DNA from: Adiantum capillus-veneris | Taxonomy: Eukaryota; Streptophyta; Polypodiopsida; Polypodiales; Pteridaceae | DNA: 64,000 nt | Assembly (NCBI GenBank): GCA_014529385.2 | Contig: CM043944.1 | Span: forward strand, 84,638,884 to 84,702,883 | Direction of reading: 5' to 3' | Shown here: in pieces, positions 32,601 through 44,454 of the stretch | Layout: the number at the start of each line of letters is the position of its first letter | Numbering within the stretch: position 1 is the stretch's first letter | Made by a program: the position numbers and the translations under genes | Notes under the pieces: model-generated | Told to the model about the DNA's origin: nothing | Databases searched by the model: none | What the model saw: the letters and a program-made list of their open reading frames with translations, nothing else

Positions 32601-35600
32601 CCGGCATCTCTGGATGCAGAGGGAGTCGACTGATCTTTGCCTGAAGCCATAGGTGTCGCGGAAAAAAAATTTGGGATCGGATTTCCCGTAGAAGAGAAAT
32701 CGGCCGTGCTCTGATACCACTGTAACAGACTTGGACACTCCAAGTCAAAAATCTATCGCGACAGCACCAAATAACCACTTTAAAACAATTTACAATTCAC
32801 AATTTAATTCGACACTGGCCCTACGGAGTTCCGTGCCGAGAGATATTGGCCCCAAAGATTGGCGCCCCTTTCGGTATTTCTTTTTATATTAATCTGAGCT
32901 CAAAGTACAAGAGTGCGGGCAGGCGCTCACACTCGGTCTTTGCGTCCAGATGCTCTGAGTTGTGAGAGGCCTGCTCACAAATTTAAAGGTACAAGGGATG
33001 CCAAAAGCAGTGCCCCAAAAGCTGAAAATCAAAAGCTCAAAGGATTTGAAAAAATAAAGCAGTTTCTCTTTCTCTCTCTTGCTAAAATAAAGCAAAGAGG
33101 CCTCTCTCTCTCTCTCTCTCTCTAGGTAAATTAAAGCAAAAGAAACTTCTCTCCATCAAAATTGCATAGCCTGAAAAGCATGCCAAAAAAAAGCAATTGC
33201 CGCAGCTGTCCGCAATTTCCGCCGCGTTTTGCGGGCTGCCACGTTAGCACTCGTACGGCCAACCACGTCAACCATTTCCGCAGCCATGCCAGAATTAGGG
33301 TTAGGACAGAATTAGGGTTTTTGCAAGATTAGGGTTTCAGATTTTTAGGGTTAGGGTTAGGGTTTTGCAGAGCGGGCAGCCACGTCATCACTTTGTGACG
33401 ATTGCCTCCTCATAGAGCAAGGCATATAAATCATGCTCCTCCTGAGGGATGTCTGGAATATCCTGCACCTTTTCGATGTCGATTTTGTCGATATTGACCT
33501 GTGTAGGCTCGGGGGAATCAGAAAGCCTTTCAGCGAGCTTTAAGTTGGCATTGCAATACACCAATCGCTCAAGCTGTAGGGTAGTAAGCTTATTCCTCTT
33601 CTTAGAGGGCCCAAGTGCTCCAATTCCTCTCACAAGGACCAACAACACAATCTTGTGAGAGTACTCGAATGGCAAGGCGTTTCTGCAAAATACATTATAC
33701 ATATTACGAGAAGGAGAGAATTTAGAAAGTTGAGTTTAAGACTTATTTTGGAAAGAGCTAAATACGAGGAGATTAAGAAAGAGTTGTTACTATCACAAGG
33801 CGGGTACCACGTGCCAATAGAAAAGAATAGACTGAACAGACTTCTAGCACTTCAATAACAACTGAACTGAAAGAGAGAGACGACACGCAACACGGAGTGG
33901 CGGAATTCCACCCCAGAGAGTATTGGCCCCAAACCTTGGCGCCTCTTTCGGTATTTCTTTTTATATTGCATCAAGACAGTACAAGCCGGTACTCCAGACT
34001 CTGCACCTTCTCCAAGAAGCATGCCAGAGAATGAGCCCTAACCTCATATTTAAAGGCCCTTGGCCTAAAAAGCAATTACAGTGAAAAGCCTTCAAACTTA
34101 AAAGCAACTGGTGCAAAAGCAAAGCCAAAAAAGCTGCCAGCGTAAATCACGGAAATCCGTACAGCCAGCCACGTCATCAGCCAGCGCAATTTTTGGAAAT
34201 CTCCCTGCTACCCTTAGGGTTAGGGTTAGGGTCTTTGCAGTTTTAGAGTTAGGGTTTCCAGAATTAAGGTTTGCAGGTTTTAGGGTTAGGGTTTCCATAA
34301 TTAGGGTTTCAACAGTTAGGGTTTTTGCTCTTGGGCTACCACGTCATCACTTTGTGACACTTCTTCTGTTACTTGTTCTTCTTAGGGTTTAGGCCCCTCG
34401 GTCGGTAGCTCCGTTCTTCAGTAGGTCGACACGTCAGCAGTTTGTTACAGTTATCAAAGTAGGTGTACAATTCCATTTTTTTTCCCACCATGAGACAGAC
34501 TGCAGTTGTGTGTCTCGCAGCTTTGCAGTGGCTCGACGAAAATGGTTGCTTTCATTCCGAAAGGCCAGCAAATCATCTTCAATCCTCCTGATCATTGCTA
34601 CATCACCTTTTGCATACTTTTGCACATACTTCTGAAACCCTTGATCTAGTTCGTCCGATTCATAGTGCTTGATCACGCCATAAAGGGTGTAAGACATGGG
34701 CAACTGCATGGATTGGTTTATGAAACCAATTCCAACGTGATAATCGCACCTCCCGCAATTCCTCAACCTTGACAGCCATTGAAACCATTGCATATATATA
34801 AATTAACATACATAAAGCACCCCATAAAAAATTCAGCAGACTATGATAAATCTTCCGGAGGTACAAAGGGTTTGAAACTTACTTTCCACGTGGCATGTAG
34901 GCATTCCTTTGGATAGCCTCCCCAATTTTATCCATGTACTCGTAGAGAAGGCCTAATGTGCACCCCTCCATGTCGGTGATGCGTAAGACCGTGTAGATAG
35001 GAGTTAAGGATATCACCATTGCCTCGGCCTCAATCCACCAAGTCTCATTGAACACATTGCGTCGAAAAGCCTGGAATTTTGGAGTACTATTGGCCCGAAA
35101 CATGCTCAATACCTTAGGGCTTCTCGTGACAAACTTGACCATACTCCTAGCAGTGGCAAAGAGTTCACTCACCCAAAATATCTTGCCAATATCCTCAATG
35201 AGTAGGTCCAAGGAATGAGATGTATAAGGTGTCCAAACAATGGCAAGATACTCAACTTCCAACAAGCGTCCCATAGCCACACAATTGCTGGCATTGTCAG
35301 TTATAACTTGTACAACATGCTCTGCACCTATCTCCTTGATCACCTTGTTGATGTGTCCATAAATGAATCCACCACATCTCCACCGTGCATATGCGACGAC
35401 CAGAAAGGAAGTAGGCTTGACGAGGCGACCTATCAACCAAGGTAAAAGAGAACACCCTACACCAGTGAATGCTTTCCAAACGCAACGAATTACCATCTGC
35501 TTGTTGGTGCCTGCCATACCAAGAGAGATGATCTGTAACGACTTTCCAAGCGGAGAGCAAGCTAGAGGTGATCGAGCAACCATAATATTACCGACCATCT

Positions 35601-38600
35601 TGCCAAACACAATCTCCCAAAGGGAAGTCTGCCAATGACCAATTTAGATTGGTAACATCTTAGTGGAAATCCACACAAAAAATGATGGATATGAAAAGCT
35701 TGCAGAAATTGATGTCTACTCCTATATAGTGCACGATTACTCTCTTAGAGTTGTTGAAAATGAGACCACATCTATGGGGAGAAGTGGGAAAAAATCTTGA
35801 GAAGATGGGATTGAAAATTCCTCTTCAAGACATCCTCTTAGAGGATCAAATGGGTAAAATGACACAAGAGAAACCTAAGGCAAAACCAGTACCTATAAAC
35901 AAGATGGTAGATTCCCGAGGCCACCTTGGACCAACGGTCGAGCAATACCTTCCCACTTTGCCCATTGCGATGGCGACGAGGCTTTTGTATTGTTTTGTTC
36001 AAGGCAGGGGGTTGTCGCCGTTCGACCTCGCCTTGGTGTCCTCTCTCGTTTGTGCTTTTCCTCCACTCGTCGTCGTAGCCATAATTGTCCGAGGCCACCT
36101 TGGACCAACGGTTTCGAGGCCACCTTGGACAAATGGTCGAGCAATACCTTCCCACTTTGCCCATTGCCATGGCGACAAGGCTTTTGTATTGTTTTGCTCA
36201 AGGCAGGGGGTTGTGGCCGTTCGACCTCACCTTGGCGTCCTCTCTCGCTTGCGCTTTTCCTCTACTCGCCGTCGTAGCCATAATTGTCCATGGCTGAGAC
36301 TGCAGTGCAAGAGTAGGCAATAACATAGCCTTCCTTGCCAATGGCCCCCCAAGACGCTTTGGAGTGCCAAGTTTCTCCATTGCTAACAAACGGAGGCCTT
36401 TTTTATGAGAACTAGTGCGCAACAAGTGAGATACAATGCTAGACATAAGCAACGAGAGGTGAGAGCGAGACCAGTGTAGCAACGACAAGTAAAATTGAAC
36501 ATACGCCATCATGATACTTTGCACAATACGAAGTCAAACATATAGCGGCCATGTAGACAGTTTCCAATAGTGCAATTTAACATTCAATCGTTGCATGACC
36601 CAATCAATTTACTGAGTAATAGTGACCTGCCAACCGATGGGATATCCTAAGTGCCTGACCACCACATGCGGATCGAGAATCTCGCCAGGCCACAAAAGAA
36701 ACAAACAGCAAGAGGCAAGAGTTTAGATTTCCGAAAATTAACCTTAAGGCCTGCTGCCAGGCCAAATGTATTCAATGGCTGCATAATTTCACGCACATCG
36801 TCTTGGTTATTGCGGGGCATGAACAACGAGTCATCAGCATAGGCTTGGCCTATGAAGTCTTTCCCATTGGGTATTTTCAGCCCATGAAGACGACCAAGCG
36901 AAGTCGAGCGATCCAATTACAATAACAAAGGGTGAGTTGCAATGGCATACAACAATGCGCTGAGTGGGCAACCCTATCTAATAGAGCATCCGAGAGGCCA
37001 AGGTTCTGTCAGCTCTCCATCAAGGAGGCTTGAAGATGTACTGTGAGCATACAAGAAATATACAGCATTGACCATCTTTGGGCCAAAACCAAGGGCCCCC
37101 ATTGTAGCGGCAATGCATTGAACTGTATCAAAAGCCTTTTCAATGTCTACCTGCATAACGAGAACATCCTGTTGGGTATACTTGGCATATTCCATTCCAA
37201 TTAATACATTAGTGGCGGCGAGGAATGAAGCCATATTGCGCAGAATGGATACCGGCCATAAGAGGTTCTTTGATACGATTCACAATGATTTTCGCCAAGA
37301 TTTTATATATAACTGGCATAAGAGAAATTGCCCGCCAATGCGAGAACTGCTCACAAAGCGCTTGTTTAGACAACAATTTCAACAAACCCTCTTTCCAAGA
37401 CATTGGCAAATCTTGATTCGCCCATGCTGTGTTCATCATATAAAGTAAAGGTTCTTTCAGAGGCTCCCAGAAAGAGAAAAAATTGCACAGTGAGTCCATT
37501 CCAACCACGTGAATGCCATCTTCCGAGAGCAAGCAATGCCGAGTGTAATCATTTTCTGGAAAATCCACCTCCATGGCCAAAGCATCTTGCGGCAAGACAA
37601 TTGAATGCACTGTAGATAACAAAAGATGGCGTGCATGAATAACTTCAGCGAATTCCGCGGGGGGAGCGGCAAAAACAGTCCTAAAATGAGACACCATGGC
37701 ATCCGCAAGCTCACGTTTTGAGGCTGTCAAGGCTCCTGGTTGGAACATAACCCACTTAATAGTTTGAGAAGCCCTTGAATGATGCAAGTGCTTAAAAAAC
37801 TGTTTTGAGGCACATCCCTTGTCCACAAATGCTCGATGTCGAGCACGAGTCTGCCATTTATCTAATTTTTGTTTGTCATTATGCTGCAGACACACCCGGG
37901 CTCGACAAAGGGCCGTGGATTCACTTTCTGATAACAAATGTGTAAGAGTTGGAGATGTTGATGCACATGCTGGCATCCTCAACACCACGTAATTGAAACA
38001 TGTATTGCTTGCTATACTCCTGAATAACACTCTGCACACGCATAACGAAGCGGACCAAGCAACATCAGGATCAAGATACATTTGGGCAACCAAAGGGGGA
38101 ATGACATCGTAGATCATCTCACGAAATGCTTTGTGCGAAAGATATGCATTGTTGATGTGCAACATACGTTTCTTAGAAAGAGGTTGATCATAATGTAGTT
38201 GGCCAAAGCGCAGTAGCATCATGACGGGAGCATGATCGGATGAAAGCAAAGAATGGTCTATGCTCATTTCGCATACAAACTCCTCAAATTGTTGTATGCC
38301 GAAGACATACCACCGATCTAATCTTGCATGATATGCAGAAAAGGCATTGTGTTGAAATGTATACCCTGAAACATTAGGATGCAAGAGGGTCCATAAGTCC
38401 GACATCCGTTTACATGCAACGAGGTCTGTCCAAGCCTGCAACTCTGTGCTTAGCATGTATGAATGTCCTGTGGTATTGTCAGATAAAGCCGGTGCATTGT
38501 TAAAATCACCACAAAGCAGCGCATTCGAAAGCCATGGATAAGAAGATAACTCGCGCCACAAAACAACTAGTTGTCTCGAAGTCGTATACACATAAACACC

Positions 38601-41600
38601 ATCAAATTCATAGATCTGGCCATTGATCGTGCATTGGACCACAATCCAACGACCCGCCGGATCATTATGCGCAAGAACTGGGTGTAACTCATGCCTAACC
38701 ATAATCAGAACACCCGAAAATCCAAACAAACCAGCATAAGCTATCCAATATTCCGCAAATTACGAGCATTGTCCAACATATTCATGCTGATTATGTTCTT
38801 GCAAAACCACAATGTCTTCCTTACATGGCCAGGTTAATCTCCACTTATCAGGGTTGCATAACCCACGCACATTATATGAAATGCATTTCACACAACTATG
38901 TATTCAAGAGATATGTACAGAGGCAAAGTAAGGAAGGAGCTAAGTTGACGTGCCCATAAGCACATCAACATCAGTAGCTCGTGACTCAACCACAGTATTT
39001 GGCATGCCTGTCCTAGAGGCAACAAAGATTGCAGGTACTTGAGAAGTCCCATGAACCACTGCATCCCTGTAAGAGTGCACCACTTTATTCCATTTATCCG
39101 CAAGAGTGCGATTGTCATTACAAGGAAGCGGTTTTTGCCCCGCAGGTTTTACTTCAAGAGGTACATAATTGCGAGAAGAGTAGATACAGACTTTCCTTTA
39201 CCCAGAGGATTTGGGGAAGCAACAGGTTTAACTTTGCCTTTATCCACAGGTAAGGTATCAAGCAACACAGAAGCCGTAATAGTAGCAAATCTGGGATTAG
39301 AGACTTCTCTCTCATTAGAAACCGCAAGCTGAGGGACAACTGAAGGAGGGGGTTGCAAAATAGGCTCAGTACATTCAGGTTGCATAAGTCCAAATTTGCC
39401 ACATTGAAAGCATGAATTTGCAAATTTTCGCCATATGAGCTTGAAAGGGCGTTTCCCAATGAGTGGGTCCCTCGAATTGATAGTAATACCGTCAAGGGTG
39501 GGAACATCCGTGTCCTAGAGCACATAGAAGCGATTTGTATTGGCATCAAGCTTGGGAGGATAAATTACTTTTCCCAAATGAGAGGCGAGCATAGGAAGAA
39601 AGTGGCGCCAAGTATGCGGAAAATCAAAGATTTCCACCCATACCGGACACTTATGACGGATTAAGCTTTGATAGTCTGTGGTAAGTGTCCACGACAATAC
39701 ATGCGTCATCTGAGTACCAAAAAACAAAGGAGACAACTCAAGCAACATATTACGAGCATCAGTGTCAACTAGCAAAACTTCATAGAATCCTCTGGCACCA
39801 AAGTAAACGCCTCGAACCGCCAGGCGTTTAAGGAGGAAGTCTACCGATTGATCCACGTCTTGCGTAGTGGACATCCTGCATGGGAAGAACATAATAACTG
39901 CATTTAAAGCATATTGCACCACTGGGTCCATCAATGCTTGAACAGGAATGAGCACTTCAGTAGCGGGTTCCTGCCCGTCCCAAGCATTCCGTGCACCTTC
40001 AAAATCCTCAAACAGGCTCGGATTTCACCCATTTCGGAAGTCTCAGGCGCCATCTGTTTTGTGGGTTTGTATGAGCTAATAAAGGGCTCACCAAAATCGG
40101 ACATATGCTGAGAACTTAGCGTTTATGTACTGCTTACTACTCAAAGCCAGAGAAACAGATTTTTGTACACTATCCACAACACTGTATCAAAAAAACCTCT
40201 TCTGTACACAAGCCTGCTTATTGAAAATAATTTGCGTCCAAGTTGGAGAGATTAACAATTACTCTCTGTCCCACACGTGAAGACCAAACCTGAACAGACG
40301 AACAAAAACAGAATGCGAGCTGTACAGAGAACAAAGGCTGACTGTGCAGAGGAAGACTGTTGCGCTGAGAGCTTATCAGGGACTCAAGGCAGGCAGTTTG
40401 TGTAGGTCTCCCAAAGCTGAGGGCGCGCAGAGGCTGCAAATACACATGCTCATATCAAGGTGTCATGTGACACATCCAACCCTATGTGTCCGTGGACAAG
40501 CTACAACATAACAAGGGTTCTGTTCAGTCAGGTCAGTCTAGAATAGGAAGTGATCTGGCACTTTTGTGAGTCTGTTCGCAGGCCGTGCATGTCCAGACAC
40601 TTATAATAGATGCATATCCTTTGGTTGCACGCAACATGACCATCAGATTCCACTCAGAAACCATCAGTAGCATTTTTACACTTCCTAGACCTATTTTCCC
40701 TATTTTTGACATTCTTCACTTATTATTTTTAAGTGACTTTTGTTGGAAACTGGGTAGGGCAAATTTGCTAAGTTTGTATATAGAAACCTAGCGCTAGCAC
40801 TTTTTGGATCAACAGGCAACTTCTCAGTAAGACTCACTCCATCAACAAATCTAGCGTTTTTGCTCTGGCAAGGCTTGGCATTTTTTGGACAAGATCAGTC
40901 CCTGGCGTTTTTGCTTTGCAGATCAACAGATCCATAGCAAGGCACAACAGATCCACAACAAGACACCACAGACTCACTAGCGTTGGCACAATTCCACAGC
41001 AGAACTCCAAATCAGCCTAGCGTTTTTGGATTTGCAGAACCTCCTAGCGTTTTGCAGATTCTTCGCGACAAGACACTCATAAGCACTAGCGTTTTCAGTT
41101 TTCAGCAGTCAGATCCCGCAGTACGACCCCCAAACCTCGTAGATCTCACCTTCTCGCAGAGATCTTCGCCGCACGGTCAGATCAGCCACAGTTTGCAGTT
41201 TCAGCCCGGAAAACACAGATTTCAGCATCTGGGTTTTCAGCGCGTTGTCGTCATCTACATCGTCATCAACATAGAGTCAGAATTCAGCAGATAAAGATTT
41301 GCAGATTTCAGCCCTTAGCATTTTCAGATTTCAGCCCGTCTCGTCGTCGTCCTCATCGTCGTCAACATCGTTGGGAAGTCCAAGCATTGTAGAGATTTGT
41401 GCAATCAATAGTAGACCGCTCTCGCCATAGAGAGTGGGGCCTTCGGAGGAGGGTTTGACAACATCATGGTGTCGTATTCTTCTCTCTCTATCTCTCAGTC
41501 TCAGCACCTTCATTCACAGTGTTCACCACTTTGTTTGTGTCCATTGCACTCTCTCACTAAAGGAACGGAAGGCTCTCTCTTCCGTAAGTAAAAGGAACCC

Positions 41601-44402
41601 TTGAGCACAGTTCGGAGCACTCATCTTGAGCAAAGTTCAACATTCACTTCCGCTGCACCTTAGATTGGTATTAGAGCTTTGGTAGTGTTCTGTATCACTC
41701 AAGGAAAGAACCACAAGAACCACATAATTTTTTTTTGCTTGTTGCGGTCGCACGTAACCCAAGATCTCTTGGACGTGTTGATTTCTAATCGTGTTTTTGA
41801 AGAGTGACAGGAAACCCTAGAAAGAAGGGCTTGTCCAGCCTCTCCTTGTGTCTCTTTTCACTCATTGAGAGCGGACCGTGCACTTAGCGGCCGGCCAATC
41901 GACGTGAGGTGGGAAAAAGCAACCTTGGTGTGAGCGCAAGGCCGCCAAGCGCCCGCGGAAAAGAACAGAACTCTGGTGAAGAGAAGATCCTTCTCTAACA
42001 CAGATTGTAAGCGAAAGAAGAACCTCAAGAACTCAAGATCCCCAAGAACCCAAGAACCCAAGACCCACAAGAACCCAAGTTCCTCGTGAACTTAAGAACC
42101 CAAGACTTCAGTGGATGGTCATCGCTCGAAGCGGAATGGATACTTCGCTTGGAGGTGGTGAGCATGGGAGTGGCGAAAAAGAGTTTTTCTCACCAGAAGG
42201 TTTTTCCGACCCTTCTCTGTCTACGCCAAAGATTGCACCAGATCCTATGGAGGCTTTCGCAAGATGATGATGGACAGGGAGCTAGAAAGCGACGACAGTA
42301 TGGCAGCCATAGAGCGTAAATACGAAGAAAGAATGACAGCCATAGCGCGTGAGTGCGAGCAAGCAGACAAAAAGTACAAAGAAAGCCTAGCCGAATTGGA
42401 TCGCAAGTGCGAAGAAAGACGGTTAGCGTGTGAAGCAGAGAGCGCCCAACACATGAAAGAGTTGTTGAGACTTTTTTCTATTGTGCAGGCGCAGTTTGAA
42501 AAGGAACAGGCGAAGGAGACTCTCTCAGTCTCGTCTTCTCCAAAGCATGACACACAGGATTTGCATGATGATAAGCATGCAGCATAGACATTTCCATTGT
42601 GTTTTGCCACAATTGATTGATTTAGATTAGAAAGTCAAGATTCGACCCCATTGTTTGCGTGTGTTTGATGACCGGTTTGGCACTCCGTCACTTTGTTCAT
42701 CTACATTGCATGCACAGTTTTTTCGAAAGAATAGTATTTTTCAATCACTTTACATGGAATGGGTATGTTCATGTTTTTGTGTTGGAAGTGGTTTCATGAA
42801 TTTTCATCCGCGGAGATTCTTAAAGAAGGTAGACGCATGACTCTCGACGAAGTTCAAGCATTGAAGGAGCCACAAAAGACTTTGTGTCGCTTTCGGTGCG
42901 GCCTAAAGAAGAAGAATTTGCAGACCTTTATGAAGTTGAAGTATCGCACGACCCGCATATCAGAGTGGGCCGGCGAAGAGTCCTTTCCAGGATTCCGGAT
43001 GTTGTTGGCGATCTTTCTCGACGCCATATAGTTCGGTACCAGTACCTCACTTTGAAAAGGAGGGGATGTCACGTGACACATCTAACCCTATGTGTCCATG
43101 GACAAGCTACAACATGACCAGGGTTCAGTTCAGTCAAGTCAGTTTAGAATAGGAAGTGATCTGGCACTTTTGTGAGTGTTCGTAGGCCGTGCATGTCCAG
43201 ACACTTAGAATAGATGCATATCCTCTGGTTGCACACAACATGACCATCAGATTTCACTCAGAAACCATCAGTAGCATTTTTATAGTGCATAGACCTATTT
43301 TCCCTATTTTTGACATTTTTCACTTATTATTTTTAAGCGACTTTTGTTGGAAACTGGGTAGGGCAAATTTGCTAAGTTTGTATATAGAAATCTAGCGTTA
43401 GCACTTTCTTGCAGAAGAGGCAGCAGGAGCACTTTTGGTCAACAGGCAACTTCTCAGCAAGACTCACTCCATCAGCAAACCTAGCGTTTTTGCTCTGGCA
43501 AGGCCTAGCGTTTTTGGACAAGATCAGCCCCTTGCGTTTTTGCTTTGCAGATCAGTAGATCCACAGCAAGGCACAACAGATCCACAACAAGACACCACAG
43601 ACTCACTAGCATTAGGAGAATTCCACAGCAGAACTCCAAATCAGCCTAGCGTTTTTGGATTTGCAGAACCTCCCAGCGTTTTGCAGATTCTTCGCGACAA
43701 GACACTCATAAGCACTAGCGTTTTCAGTTTTCAGTAGTCAGATCCCGCAGTACGACCCCCAAACCTCGCAGATGTCACCTTCCCGCAGCAAATCTTTGCC
43801 GCATGCTCAGATCAGCCCGGAAAACACAGATTTCAGCATCTGTGTTTTCAGCGCGTCGTCATCGCATCGTTGTCATTGACATCGTCATCAACATAGAGTC
43901 AGAATTCAACAAATAAAGATTTGTAGATTTCAGCCCTTAGCATTTTCATATTTCAGCCCGTCTCATCGTCGTCCTCATCGTTGTCGACATCGTCGACAAG
44001 TCCAAGCATTGTAGAGATTTGTGCAATCAATAGTAGACTGCTCTCGCCATAGAGAGTGGGGCCTTCGGAGGAGGGTTTGACACCATCCTAGTGTCGTATT
44101 CTTCTCTCTCTATCTCTCAGTCTCAGCATCTTCATTCTCAGTGTTCACCACTTTGTTTGTGTCCATTGCACTCTCTCACTAAAGGAACGGAAGGCTCTCC
44201 CTTCCGTAAGTAAAAGGAACCCTTGAGCACAGTTCGGAGCACTTATCTTGAGCAAAGTTCAACATTCACTTCCGTTGCACCTTACACAAGGTCTGCTTGC
44301 GCTAGGGTTTGCACGACAGTGCGCGAAGCAATTGAACGTGCAGCAGGACTGCGTATAGAGGTCGTCGTGCTAGGGTTGCAAGCGCAAGTAGCAAATCGCA
44401 TC

Positions 44403-44454
<52 letters not shown>

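Larger units (their letters stand above)
27321..33400 (-). mobile_element. Gypsy-3: antisense Ty3/gypsy chromovirus, rearranged
   Basis: This 6080-bp element has LTRs at 27321-27996 and 32721-33400, a primer site at 32708-32719, gag, RT, RNase H, integrase and a C-terminal chromodomain-like end, all on the minus strand. Flanks ACTGC (27316-27320) and ATTGC (33401-33405) differ by one transition and are probably the target duplication. A segment between gag and RT (about 31205-31690) lacks the expected CCHC and protease, and a hAT-type MITE sits in RT. It is inactive. Confidence 0.9.
36647..40104 (-). mobile_element. Antisense LINE (L1-type), degenerate
   Basis: Minus-strand order ORF1 (DUF4283-like), then ORF2 with endonuclease and reverse transcriptase. 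The 3' end is not visible and both ORFs have frameshifts and stops. The DUF4283-type ORF1 plus APE endonuclease is characteristic of plant L1 elements. Confidence 0.85.
40461..44286 (+). mobile_element. Non-autonomous LTR retrotransposon with 1.2-kb LTRs
   Basis: A 3826-bp element with LTRs 40461-41664 (1204 bp) and 43067-44286 (1220 bp), a primer site TGGTATTAGAGC at 41666-41677, a polypurine tract just before 43067, and target duplication CAAGG (40456-40460, 44287-44291). The 1.4-kb interior has no protease, integrase or RT. LARD-like in layout, but its interior has a coiled-coil ORF. Confidence 0.92.
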
